Source: Hordeum vulgare subsp. vulgare
Lineage: Eukaryota; Streptophyta; Magnoliopsida; Poales; Poaceae
DNA length: 64,000 nucleotides
Reading direction: 5' to 3'
Assembly: GCF_904849725.1 (NCBI RefSeq)
Contig: NW_025422585.1
Location: 1 to 64,000 of the forward strand
The notes under the pieces are model-generated. The model saw only the letters and a program-made list of their open reading frames with translations, ran no database searches and was not told the DNA's origin. This document shows, in pieces, positions 31,201 to 44,017 of the stretch (position 1 is its first letter; the number at the start of each line of letters is the position of its first letter). The position numbers and the translations under genes were made by a program.

Positions 31201-33140
31201 TCGTTGCATATTGAACTTCACTTAATGTGTAGTTTTGATTGTGTGAAATTGTCATGCCGTGACTTGCATGTATTCAGCTGCTCATGCATCATTTGTGTTG
31301 TGCATCGTGTGGTGAATCTCGTGTGTTGATTCGTGTTTCCGGTTTGCTTCGTCTCGATAGAGTTCAACAAGCGTGTCGGATGTGAGGACCCGCTCGACTA
31401 CGTCGGTTCGTCTGCTTCACGGAGGCATTCTTCTTCCACGCGGGATCTCACGCAAGATGATCATTTCCCTAGATAACATTACTATCATTGCCATGCTAGT
31501 TTTATCGCTTCTATCGATTAAGTCTCGTTGCCTACCATATGTTAAATATCAGCCTCTCAACAATGCCATGATTACCCTCAACCTGTTCGACCTAGCAAAC
31601 CACTGATTGGCTATGTTACCGCTTGCTTAACCCTATGTTAGCGTTGCTAGTTGCAGGTGCAGTTGCTTCCATATGATTACATGGGTTCCTTGCTATATCA
31701 CCCTATTAAATGTTATTTAATTTAATGCACCTATATACTTTGTAAAAGGTGGAAGGCTTGGCCTTTCTAGCATGGTGTTTTGTTCCACCTTTGCCCCCTT
31801 AGTTTTCGGCTACTGGTGTTATGTTCCATAAATGAGCGCTCCTAACACGATCGGGGTTGTTATGGGGACCCCTTTGATAATTCGTTTTAGATTAAAGCTG
31901 GTCTGGCAAGGCCCAACATTGGTTCTACATTTGCCCAACATAATAATTTGTTAAAAATTTGAGATGCATAGGGCGTCAAGAACCCGAGGAGTAATTTTAC
32001 ATAAACAGGGGGGCCAGTGCTGATGGTGTTGGTCCCAAACGGTCTGCTTGCGGGGCCACCACGGGGAAACTCGAGGTTTGGCACCCGTAGCTAGTTCCAT
32101 CCGTCCTGTCCTGAGAACGAGAAACGCGGCTCCTATCGGAATCGTCGACACGTCGGGCGGCCTTGCTGGATTAGTTTTACCTTTGACGAGATATCTTGTG
32201 CACCGGGATTCCGGTGATGCTTTGGGTAATCTCAGAGTTAAGGTTTTCCACTAAGGAATCTGACGAGATCGCGAGCTTCGTGATTGAGGATTTCTATGCG
32301 GCTTGTGGTAATTTGTGATGGACTAGTTGGAGCACCCCTGCAGGGTTAAATCTTTCGGAAAGCCGTGCCCGCGGTTATGTGGCAACGTGAAAGCTTTGTT
32401 TAACACTGGTTCTAGATAACTTGAAGTTAACTTAATTAAAACTTGCCAACTGTGTGCGTAACCGTGACTGTCTCTTTCGTGAGTTCCTTCTCCGATCGAG
32501 GACACGGTGGGGTTATGTCTGACGTAGATAGGTGTTCAGGATCATTCTTTTGATCATCAGTAGTTCACGTCCGTTATGCATAGATCTTCCCCCTCTTATT
32601 TCTTGTACTCGTAAGTTAGCCACCAAATATATGCTTAGCCGCTGATGCAACCTCACCACTTAACCATACCTCATCCATTAAGCTTTGCTAGTCTTGATAC
32701 CTTTGGAAATGAGATTGCTGAGTCCCCTGTGGCTCACAGATTACTACAACACCAGTTTCAGGTACATGTAAAGGTTACTTGACGCGAGCGCGTTGATTGT
32801 TCATTTGGAGTTGCTTCTTCTTCTTCTTCTTCTTCTTCATCAATCTAGGATGGGTTCCAGGCCGGCAGCCTGGGATAGCAAGGATGGACGTCGTTCTTAT
32901 TTTTCTCGTTTGTTTTCGTCCGTAGTCGGACCCTGCTCTTACTCTTGTTGATTATGTAATGTACTGATGTGACTCTGATGTAGCTTGTGGCGAGTGTAAG
33001 CCAACTCTGTATATATATCTCATCTTTTCAGTACATGTACTTGTAACGATATCCATTCTTGCGACACGACGAGATGCGCTTCTATCCCTGACGAGGCCTT
33101 CGAGCCAAATTGAGGATAGGGTCGCATCTTGGGCGTGACA
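28201..33140. mobile_element. 4.94-kb solo LTR inserted in retroposon B (unit 1)
   Basis: TGTGACAGCCC at the left and GGGCGTGACA at the right are TG/CA ends, flanked by a perfect ACCGT duplication (28196-28200 and 33141-33145). Bridging the insertion restores retroposon B alignment to A. The left end is not repeated inside, and no gag or pol is seen, so a solo LTR of a large-LTR (probably Gypsy) element is the best reading. Inside are a TATA box (TATTTATAG, 28771-28779), a CT-rich leader with AAACCCTAG (28837-28845), a GC-rich block and a 5' splice-site-like AAG|GTAAGC at 29501, followed by T-rich DNA. Confidence 0.75.
32815..32838 (+). repeat. (TTC)8 microsatellite
   Basis: Eight TTC units in unit 1; seven at 53184-53204 in unit 2. 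It lies inside the solo LTR and can tell units apart. Confidence 0.9.
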
Positions 33141-33931
33141 ACCGTGCAGGTGTCGGCCGGGCCGATAGGGATTTCTCCTGATCCCAACCTTCACCTCGGA
33201 CGCGCCAGAGCCCGCTACCATACCGACCACCATCCCCCGCCAACACGGTCTAGAAGCTTCCCACACCGTCTTCCCGGAGAAAATACGCGAGGTCTGAAGA
33301 AAGGAGACGTACACATGCCGGAAACCAGGAGTAGCAGTACAGTAGACACGCGCGAGGGACCGACCTCCACCACTGAGGTAGTAGCCGACCCGACGCAGCA
33401 ACTGAGTCATACCAGTAACACGGGCCCACGGGACTGACCAGGCCCCCGCCCGTGAAGCCATTGTTGTTGTGATGCAACAGGCGCGTCAAGGCTTCGCCGA
33501 TCCACGTCCGAGCAGGAGCACATATCCATCCGACCGCAACTAGCACCGCTAGAGGACCGACTCGGTCCATCTAAAACCCAAATGGGGCCCAAGGGCCCAG
33601 ATCTGGGCCGTGGGCGACGCACCGGACCAGCACACCAGCGGCCACCACCACACCGCCAAGGGGCAGCTCCACCGCGGACAGGCCACCCGTAGATCACCAG
33701 ACCGTCTATCGGTCGAGGCACACCGCCATCCTAACGTTCCCTCAAGTGGGAGGCCATGATGAGCGGGGAAGGGAGGTCCCACTGCCGCCGACACCGCCCC
33801 GGGCCTTGCCCGACGGCAGGGAGGGGCTGGGAGGAAGGGAGCTGGCGGCTAGGCGAGCGGCACTGCCCCGGCCGCCGCTCGGGGTGACGCGAGGGGCACA
33901 GGAAGGTGGGGAGGAGAGGGAGGGGAGGGGA
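33141..33931 (-). mobile_element. LINE-like retroposon B, 5' part, ending at the unit junction (unit 1)
   Basis: Resumes as GCAGGTGTCGGCCGGGCCGA, matching A near 18200. It continues through AATGGGGCCC and GGGCCCAGATCTGGGCC, matching A near 18640-18665, into GA-rich repeats (GGGGAGGAGAGGGAGGGGAG) that stop at the junction. Its natural 5' end is therefore not visible inside the array. Confidence 0.65.
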
Positions 33932-34011
33932 GGGCGTAACCGACATTTCTGCTAAGTGGGGCCCACCTGCTAGCCCCGTGTATATGCAGTAGCAGCGTAG
34001 GTATCAAAACC

Positions 34012-37000
34012 TGTAGACCTCGGGTAGGGGGGCAAGTTGTGTGATCGGGTCGGTGGTTAACAAGAGACAAGGGACACAACATTTTTACCCTCGTTCGGGC
34101 CCTTTTTTAGGAGGTAAAATCCTACGTCATGCTCTTGCTTATGTTACGGTTGTATCGAAGTACACAGTTGATATACCTTGAGATCATAATTGTAGTCTAA
34201 ACCCTTGGGGTATGATAATGAATATTTTTTGTTTGTACGGACTAACCCCTTGGGATTACATAGGCATCGAGGGTATCAATGATTACACATGGTCGGTTGC
34301 CATCTAGGGATTATATGCCGAATCTAACAACCTGCTTGGAGCGCACGTGAGATCATTGGTTAAGTCTGATATGCTTACGCCATAGGTTAGAAGCCTCCGG
34401 AGTCCTTCCTTCTTAACGGGTTGTCATCCCGACCCATGGAATAGGACGGCTTGGCAAGGACCCCCTAGTCGAGGACACCTTCAGTAGCCCTCGAACTTGT
34501 CTTCGAAGCCAAGGATGGTAATCTTTTTTGGATACTATCTTCAGCCTGATAGTCTTCGGCTTAGTAGGCAAGTTCAACAGCCCCGCCCAAGCATATGCAC
34601 AAAATTCGTACATCCGGAACTTGCCTGTGCTATTCTTTTAACAAGGGATAAAGCCAGTTTGGCCACTCATTATTAGAATGCATCTTGGCTTATTCGAAAT
34701 GTGCAACATTTCTAGTCTTGAAGACTAGATTCATAGGCTTGTTCGACAGTCAATAACTAACAACTTTTTCCAAATCGTCACCATTCGTGACATCACGCGC
34801 ATCCATCATGGCTTACTTGAATCGTGGTTTGAGGCAACCCTCTAATTGGCATGTTGTATCAAAACAGAGATTGTGCCCTGCATTTTAGGGGATATCATCA
34901 ATCAATTCTTTCACCTCAAACGTCCATAACGGCACGGTTAACCGAAACATGACGACTTTTATGGCGGAGCGGATGGGATGCATCGCCTTTTTACCGGCTT
35001 ATAAAGAGCAGGGGTTGTGAATCTTTTACCTCACGACTCCCTTTTGTTCTAACACCCAAACCTTCCAGCTCTCGCACCCTCAATCCCCATTTGCAAGCTC
35101 GAGGCTTTTTTCCAGTCTTCCACATCATATGCCATGGCCAAAGCGGAACTACAGAGGAAATGGGTGGCTTCCAAAGTCACCGACGCCACCATCGAAGAGC
35201 TCCCATCGGTGGGCTACATACGTGTTAATGCCACCTGCAGGGTCCCAGAGCACGGCTAACGCGTCCCTACTCCCAAGCCAGGGGAGTGGGTCATCTTCAT
35301 CCCCCACCTCATTTGGGGTCTAGGGTTCCCCTGCACCCCTTCGTGCGAGGAATCCTTTTCTTCTACTCGCTAGATTTCTACAATCTGGCCCCAAACTGCA
35401 TCATGCACCTCACCACTTACGTAATAGCGTGTGAGGCATTCTTGCGGGTGGAGAGGCACTTTAGCCTATGGCAGCAAACCTTCTGCGTCAAGCTGAAGAG
35501 AGGTGGCGATGAATTCGCCGAATGTGGGGGGCCCATGATCAGCAAGCTCCAGAAACCAGAGTGGCTGAAGGGTATCTTTATTGAAACTGTGAAGATCTGG
35601 CAGAGCAAGTGGTTCTACGGCACTGAACGCTCATCGCAGACCACGCCGTGCCTCCCCCTTTACAGGTCTACCTCCAAGGAATTTAGCGTGTCCTGGCAGA
35701 GGTAAGGCCTATACTGGGCCAATCCAGAGGATATCGCCACCCTACAGGAGAGTATCTGGATCCTCGAATAAGAAGATTGAGCTGGTGAACGTGGTGGACG
35801 TGATGCTGCATCGCTTCATCCTACCACTTCAGCTTCGGGCCAGCCTGATGTGGATGTTCGAGCCCGAAGACACCACAACACTGTGGAACTTCTTCCACAA
35901 TGATATTGATGGTGTGTGGATGACCCTTTTTAAAAAACCCCAAGAACAAATTTCCCGAGACGGGCCACACATCGGCTATAAGGCCTCGTGCGTCCCTTCC
36001 GCGGTAACAACAATGCCGATGATCTTTAATAATACTGGATTTCATATTTACCTAAACCTTCCTTTTTTATTTAGAAATGAGGATCCAAGGTGGCGCTTAT
36101 CAAATGCTCGTCACTGCTGCCCAAAGACATCAAGACCCCCGAGCTTCACGCCCTATTGTCAATGGTGCCTCCAAAAGCCCCGGCTAAGTCCAAGAAAGAG
36201 TCAAAGAAGAAGAGGAAAGGTCTTCGGATCCGTGATACATTAGACGCTAAGTCCGAGGATGTCAGAGTCATCTCCTCTGACAAGGAGGAAGGAAATGAAG
36301 AGGAGGATAAGGGGACGGAAGGTACGTCATCCCCTACAAGGAAGAGGATGGTGTCTTAAGAGCTTGCGTGGGCCTACACCGGCTGCAACCGGAGGTGCCT
36401 TATAATGGCCTCGAAGCCGCTCCTCATCAGGCTCCTGCCAAGGCCGACGTCATCCTTTAAGATTCGGAGGACGACCTCGCCATGCCCCACAAGAGCAAAC
36501 CACCGCCCGAGGCGGTATTTTATTTCATTTACCATGCACTGGTCCCTCTCTTTCATAAGTCTAATTGGTCTTTTGTCTTTTTCAGCTCGCAATTCTCTCG
36601 TCTATGTGACAAGGAGTTATCAAGCAGGCTTCCTCTAGCCAGCGCATCCAGGAGCGTCATCCTTCCCCTCCCGCCCAAGACGGGTTGGGGTGGTGACTTC
36701 TCAAGCTCCACTCGTGCTCCCCACGGGGGACAGTGCCAGCATCCCTATGGCCAAGGTAGAGACCTCGGTGTCCGAGGACCTATTGGGTAGAAACCCTTCC
36801 TCCATGGAAAGGGAGAAGTCGGGCGAAGCAGCATCCTCGGACCCAGTGGATCCACATCCACCTCCGCAGCCCTCCTTAGCTTCTACTCCTTTAATGGAGA
36901 GAGCCGAGGTGACCCTTCCTTCCCCTCCTGTTGTAGGGCAGGATCCCAATGGGTGGACAAAAGAGATGTAGGCGGCCATGACTAGCTCCTCCACCCTTGC

Positions 37001-38205
37001 AGAGCACCGCGTACCTTTGGGTGCAATTTTTGTTTAGAGGTAACCTTCAATCTTTGTTTAGAAATTTCATTAATGCTTAGAGTTGCTGAAAACTAGATGT
37101 ATCCCATAGCTCTTAGCGGATGAGTAGAAAATAAGTGGTCTAAAGACCTATAGTTCTGCAAACAAATATCATGAGTGCATAACCACAGTAGCCCCAAGCC
37201 GTGAGTTAGATACAAAGATGAGACCACCATAGCCCTGAGTTAAATAAGTGAAAATACAGCAGCCCCCGAGACCCTAATAGGATTAACGAGGCCAATCAGG
37301 GGATCGATATCGTGCGAGGAGGCTGATCTTGCACTTTTTCAGGTGTCGGCTTCGGCTTCCGTATCCAACTCAAGGGAGTTGGAAGACCTAAAGCATAAGC
37401 TTGACCGGTCCGGAAAGGACATGGATCTGCTCAAGAAGCAGATGGCGGGACAACAAGGTAAATTCATAAAATCTTTAGTATTTGTAGATTTGTATGACAT
37501 GGATTCTTAGAGCTTCTAAATTGTATTTTAAATCTATCTATAGCTTTCTCCACGGAGCTTGAAAAACTCCGGCCGAGTTGCGAAAAACTCGGCAGGAAAT
37601 CGAGCATGAGAAGGCTGCAGCGAAGCAAGCCAACAGAGAGCTGGCCAAGGCTAAAGAGGTCGGTGAATAGCAGGCGGCCTGGGTCGCGGACACCAAGGAA
37701 GACCTGAAGGGGATTTACGCTCAACGAGTCATCCTTCAGGAAGAAACGAACCAGCAAGTAGCCAAGTGTTCCAAAATGAGCTCGATTTGTTAGGAGGCCA
37801 GAACCCAAGCCCAAGCGGATTGCAAAGTGTTGAACCAAGTGAAGAAGATCGCCACCGATAAGTCATACCTGCTTTGCTGCACTTTTGGTGAGAGCCGTTT
37901 TGCCCATCTTACACAAATTTGGTGTTCTTGAGAGACCTTCAAGATAGTGTTGTGGTGTGGTGAGCACGTATGTGCCCACTATCAGAGAAGATCTTTTGGG
38001 CTCAATTCCAAGCGTCCGAGCACCTGCCTCTTCTGAACAATCAGATGAAGTAAATGATGGACTTGTTTAGCATGGCACGACCGGTGATGAAGGACATCTG
38101 TGTCAACCTCTGGCCAGCTAGGCCGATGTTGACCAGCTTCTTCGGTTTGGTGAACAGGCTGCAGGATGCCAGCCCCTAGCTACATTCCTGGAAGAGGTCG
38201 TCCTG
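34012..38205 (+). mobile_element. Degraded Gypsy-type segment (unit 2)
   Basis: Copy of 13640-17833, with G at 36514 and C at 37553 where unit 1 has A and T. Confidence 0.55.
35134..38187 (+). pseudogene. Transposase_28-like gag pseudogene (unit 2)
   Basis: Same stops and frameshifts as the unit 1 copy, so the gene was already dead before the tandem amplification. Confidence 0.75.
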
Positions 38206-39458
38206 TTTTGACGAAAAAGGGTTTCCCCTACTTTGTATTACAAACCAACCAAACAGAACATCCGACGAGAGGTGCTGGGGCGGAAAAAACACAGTCACGA
38301 ACAAAAAAAATGGAAAAGAAAATACAAAAGAAACAAATACCGACGCAGGTGGATCGACAGAAAACAGAAAAGACTCGCAACCGCTATGCCCACTAAGAGT
38401 CTTCCACCAAGTTCCAAGACTCCAATGCACCGGTACCCATCAACACCTCCAAGAAGGAATGCGACGATGAAGGCGCTGTTGCCAAGAGTTTCCCTCTATA
38501 CGCAACGAGGCGCGAGGAAGGGTAGCCTCGACGCCCTCTAGGAAGGTTCGGCGACACCCAATGGCGTCACCGCGTCAGTGTCGGCCGGGCCGACAGGGGT
38601 TTCCCCCGATCTCAACCTGCACCTCGGGCGCTCCGGAGCCTGCCACCAAGCCGACCTACACCCTGCACCAACACGTTCTTGAGGCCCCTGCGCCGTCTCA
38701 CCACGACGCTGTAAGGAGAGACCTGCACAGCGATGAAGATGAACCGGGACTAGGAGCAACATCACCGTCGGCATGCGGGAGGGCTCAACCTCCACCGTCA
38801 ACGACGGTAGCCGACCGGCCGCAATAGCAGGAGCATTCCAGGCCCGTGGCAAAGGCCCGGCCATGACCCCCCCCCTCCCGTGAAGCTTCCGCCATCACGC
38901 TGCATAGGCACACCATCGCGGCGCCACCCCTCCCCTCTCCAAGTTGCTCCTCCTCACCACCACGCAGAAGACACCGCACCCACGCCGGGAGCTGGCCCGC
39001 TAGGACCTAGATGGGGCCCGCAGGGCCCAGATCTGAGCCGGAGGCACGTCGTCGGCCACCCGCACCACCAGGGCGTCCTGCCGCCAAGGAGGAGCGCCCC
39101 CACCTCACCCGCCGCCGGCCACCACCACCGGGTCGGCGGACCGCAACCGGCCGAGCTGCACCGCAGCCGTCCCCTGCCCCGGGAAGGGGTAACGAGCGCG
39201 CGTGGAAAGGAGGGCCCGCCGCCGCCGGCACCTCCTGGACCAGCGTCGAGGCGCCCCTCGACGACGGCGATGGCGAGGAGGGTGAGACGGAGGAGGAAGC
39301 CGCCCACGGGAGAGGAGCTCGCATGCCGTCTCGGCCACCTCCAGAGAAGGCGGCGCGAGGGCGGATCCGGGAGGGGGACGAGGGGGACGAGGGCGGAGGA
39401 GGGGCCTGACCGGCGGTTGGCGGCCGACGGCAACGGAAGGGGGAGGGGGAAACCCTAG
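38206..39458 (-). mobile_element. LINE-like retroposon A (unit 2)
   Basis: Copy of 17834-19089 with a shorter poly-C run (9) and A at 39046 in place of G. Confidence 0.6.
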
Positions 39459-39638
39459 GTCGCTCCTGTTTGAAGGGCACAGAACGGACGTACGCGTCGG
39501 TGATGGTACATTATTTGAAGATTAAGCCGCTAGGCATTGCGTCCGCGCCTCCAAAGGGAAGAATATGTCATACATGTCGTATTAGCTCTGTACCAATACT
39601 GTGCGTCTTAGCGACAGCCTTCCATACTCACTGATTGA

Positions 39639-39911
39639 GGCTGCTCATAGTGGAGAGTAACATATAGTAGTATCATGCATATGTTACTATTGTACCATAC
39701 TACATTCATAGTGCATAGTATCATAAACAAGCATCATAGGTGATCTCATTTATTGACATGTATGACACATAGTAGCATAGCATTTAACATGTTACGGTAT
39801 CTACATATGTTACTTTAATCATCTCTCTCTTCTTTAATTACTTGCCACATCACCATGTTTGCTAGTCCCAAGACTATGTTACTAGCTATGATACCCCCAC
39901 TATGACTAGCC
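39639..39911. mobile_element. MITE (unit 2)
   Basis: Copy of the MITE at 19270-19542. Confidence 0.65.
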
Positions 39912-40805
39912 TGACTTTACGTCCAACGAGTCAAGCCGATCTAGCACCGCAATGGAGACATGCTTGAATAGTGGGCCATTTTCAAGAAGAATAAGAGTTG
40001 GGGAGCGTACAACATGTATGTATATTAGCTGCATGGCCAGTAATGTACTTCCGTTTTAAAATAAATAACTCAAAAATAACTTAATTTTATATTATTTTAA
40101 TATAAAATTGAGTAATTTTTGAGTCATATTAGTCAATGCTAAGAGTAGATGAAACTTAGCACATGACCACTTGCTGTAGCCAGGTAAACACATAGCACAA
40201 TCCGTAAAAAGTTTCTATTTAGGGTTTCCCTCTCCATTATCGAAGCAATTATATTGATGAAGTGCTTAATTGGCTTGCTACTTTCAACTGTTTCATTTGT
40301 TGATTTCCACAGTTCTTCTGAACCTATTTTTAAAAATTGGCTTCCCCGTGCCACGAGGCATCGTAACTTGAATTGAACCATCAGGTATTCTTAGCATTTT
40401 ATTCATAATATTTCAAATTTTAATACGATGGCCTCTGATAACAAGGGTTTTTCTCCTCAAGTTGAATGGGTTTATTAACCAGAGCGTTAACCCTCGTGGC
40501 AGTCTGCAAGTAGGCTGCAAGCAGGCATATCTAATAACATAGCAAAACCAAGCTCTCTTACCCATCATTTTTGTATGTCATTCAATGAATCAACCACCTG
40601 ATTATCCTTCTGAGGGCAGCAATTGTATCCAACCACCTATTTTGTGTACAAAGAAAGAACGCAAATGGTCGATCACATGATACACTGGAAGAAGCAAGCG
40701 CTACAATAAACTTATCGGACTGTGAAAAATTATTTCAGGATTGACTTGTAAATGCCAATCCATTTGGAAATTGTTTTGGTCGACATGATGCATCCTCCTC
40801 ATTTT

Positions 40806-42105
40806 TTTTAAAAAAAATAGAAAAGGAGGATGATCCCCGGCCTCTGCATCTCGAAGATGGATGCAGCTACTTTATTATTTATACACAAAGATCTTATAAA
40901 ACAATACATCAATATGTCTGAAGCCACCTTCTTGGCAACATCTGTCGCTACTCCTATCCAATGATGAAGGACTGCAGAAAGTGTGAGCCACATATCCTCT
41001 CACACAGCCTAACATCTAAAGCCGGAGGCCCCGATCGAGCTACATACCGGGTCAGGGGCACAAACCGGTCCAACGCACCCTCATAAGTCGTCGCCGTCGG
41101 TTTCCATCAATCCATCTTCAGAACAGTTACTCACACATCGACCTTGCAAGGCCTGTCATCGATGCCCCCACGGCACCAGACAACGCCTCCTCCCTACGTG
41201 CGCTCATCATCACGCATCCGTCGCTGAGACTTTGCCGCGCCTCGTCGCCGAGACTCCACGACGTCGATGTGTCACAGGAAACGCCGCTCCACCGTAGATG
41301 CCGACCAATGGTCCCTCGAGGCCGTGTGTACCTCCATGAATGACGCCCCCAAGAGGGAAACGACACCAAAACGTCGTCGTCATCCGATCTACTGATCTAG
41401 GGTTCCCCCGAAGGTAGAAGAGAGTGGCCTTGAACTACTCCTCCGTGATGCCTTAAGGAAGGGAGCGACATAGACAACGCCGCCATCATCGGCCTTGGCA
41501 GTAGCCAAAAGCAAGCTTTCATCCAGATCTGTTCGAAAAACCCATCTCTCCTGCATGGGCCACCACATCCTGCGACGTCCCCGTGAGCGGGATCCCAAGA
41601 TCCGCCGCCACCAGCGACGCCACAGGGACCCACCACCTGATCGTCATCCCTGACGAAGGGATGGCGCCACCACCTTGTTCAGATCCAGCAGCACGCCAAC
41701 GCCTCGTGCTGCCCCCAATCACATCTGTGAAGGAGGAGAGTCAATGCGCGCGCCCAACACCGCTTAGGGCCGTCGGACGGCGCCCGAGTCCGAGGAGGAC
41801 CGATCTGGGATTGTGAACCCCAGACCCGCCGATGCCAGCCTTGCAGCGCCGCCGAGATCCCATCGGGCCGCCACCCGAGCGCACCAACTCCGCCTCCATG
41901 TCGTACGCCCAGGGAGGCCGTCGCATTTCAGCCAAAGGATCCCCTCGTAAAGAAGGGAGGAAGGGCCGCCGTCCGCCGGGCGAGCCCGGCCTCCTCCGAC
42001 GACGGCGGGGAAGCAGGGGAGAAGGGAGGTTGAGGGCGGCGGCGGCTAGGGCGCCCGAGTTCCCCCCTGAAGGCGACGCGAGCGGTTCTCGGTTTTTTCT
42101 CCCTT
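40806..42105 (-). mobile_element. LINE-like retroposon C (unit 2)
   Basis: Copy of 20437-21736 with the same CTCCTCATTTT duplication; one base differs in the T/A run at its 3' end. Confidence 0.7.
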
Positions 42106-43929
42106 CTCCTCATTTTCTTATTAAGTGCCCTCTGCTCCATATTCTCATTGTTAGAGGTAAAAATGCTATTCCATGAGCTCTCTCTCTCCTGGTAATTTCC
42201 CCATTGTCTTATACTTCGACGGTCCTCTGTTGATGCCTTGGCTTAAACTGCTTATCCCTATTGTTTGACTGACCACTTTCCGTGCTAGCAAAGTGAAAAC
42301 TTCTGTTAAAATGCCTTCCAATCCCTGGTTCAAGACATTTAGATATTACATCATGCCTATTCCTTTTATTTCTCATATATGGCTTGAAATCTTGACTTCC
42401 AGCCAACAAATCTCCTGTCTTTCGACTCGTCATTATACAGCCAAGTTTAGTCCTTTTCTTTGTTAATTCACTACCTTGCTGACATAAGTGCATACTACTA
42501 CCCTTCCTTATAGTGTGAGCTTTTTGATTTGCCTCTCTAATCTCAGTGGCAACCGGTTCTTTTATCATATTGGATTCCTTTTAAAAATGAGGAGATGTCC
42601 GTATGCACAACTCGTTTGCAAATGGTAGTTCCGCCATGTGAACTAGCAGGAAGAGGTTAATTTTTTTAGTACAAATGAAGTAGACTAGTTCCGAAGCTGA
42701 TATTACAGTACGATTTTACTAAAACACTTCTAGATATGAGATAAGTATTACACATATAAACCATAGTATATTGTTGACTTTACGTGAAGATTCATGTTGG
42801 TATTTATTTTTCACTTTTTTACCTTTTTATACTTGATTTAATCATTTAGATGTGCAATAACGATGTCACATCTATATGTGTCATAGACACATGATTAAAG
42901 TAGTATCACTCAGACGTGGACAAAAAAAAATGCAAGCACGCACATATACGGAATCAAACGATTCTATCTATTCTCATGCAAATCACAAAGGGAATCGTTT
43001 CCCACCCGCGCGCCGGCCGAACCGACGCGTCGGTCGCCCCCTGGCGCGCGCGGGCCCTTGCAATATTTTTTCCATCTGCGCGCTTCTCTGGTCAATGGAT
43101 GCAACATTTTGCGTCTAAATATGTTGCAACCTGCGTCATTTTTGCTACAAGCGTTTTTTACTATATTTTGTCTCAGTAAAAAAATGCATATAAGTTTCGT
43201 TGCAACTCTAGTTTGTCGGATTTTTTGTTAGTTTTTTTACTTTTTGCTACAACCGTGTTAATTTTTGCTACAACCGGCATCATGTTTTGCTGTAACCGTT
43301 CACTAAAAGTTGCATACACGTCACGTAAATTTTTGTTACAATCGACGTTTGACTTTTGCTACCACGTACCATCAGCTTCATTTTTTGTTACGATCACGTA
43401 GATATTTTTTTTCTACAAATTTTATTTTTTACAAATTTTATTTTTTATTGTAACCGTTGAAAAAATTGTTGCATGATATCGAAATTTTGCTGCATAGGAG
43501 GAAAAATGTTACATGCGGATCCAACGATGCAGACGACGCGGGGTTGGTGGATCCTGATCACCCCAATCACAAACTCTCTTACAATGAATTAAGCAAGCAC
43601 TCATGACCGGACAGTATCGTACTAAGGTATGTATGCGCGTGCCACCGACAGGGCGATCGAAGTATAACATGCAAGGAAATGAGCTCGAGGAACGGTACAA
43701 GAAAACCATGTACGTACGCGCTGTACATGCACACATGCGTACGGCGGGCAATAAGCTGGCCACCGGCACACCTCGCCGCCACGTTGCGTGTGCGTACGTA
43801 CATACGCGCGCGCTGACGGGTCGTGAACCAACGGCACGCGGCGGCGCGGCGCCATCCCGGTCGACGACGACGACTTCCACGCCGGAATTCCACATGCTTC
43901 CTGTCCACACCGATCCCGATCGCTTATAC

Positions 43930-43937
43930 TATAAAAG
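43930..43937 (+). promoter_or_regulatory. Lectin gene TATA box, unit 2
   Basis: TATAAAAG, 88 bp upstream of the ATG at 44018; upstream sequence identical to unit 1 as far as seen. Confidence 0.75.
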
Positions 43938-44017
43938 AACACGCTCCGTCGATCGTTCCTCCACCACAGTGCTCCATCCACTATCACATCACGATCACGA
44001 TCAAGCAGTCACGGCCC

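Larger units (their letters stand above)
13560..33931 (+). repeat. Tandem 20.37-kb unit, copy 1
   Basis: The 20372-bp segment repeats directly at 33932 and again at 54298. The left edge is defined by comparing GTAGTGC|GGGCGTAACC here with GGGGA|GGGCGTAACC at the two internal junctions. Identity is essentially complete throughout. The unit carries one intact lectin gene, a Gypsy-type pseudogene, three LINE-like retroposons, a solo LTR and several MITEs. Private states seen: A at 16142 and T at 17181 (G and C in copies 2 and 3), and eight TTC repeats at 32815-32838 (seven in copy 2). Confidence 0.97.
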
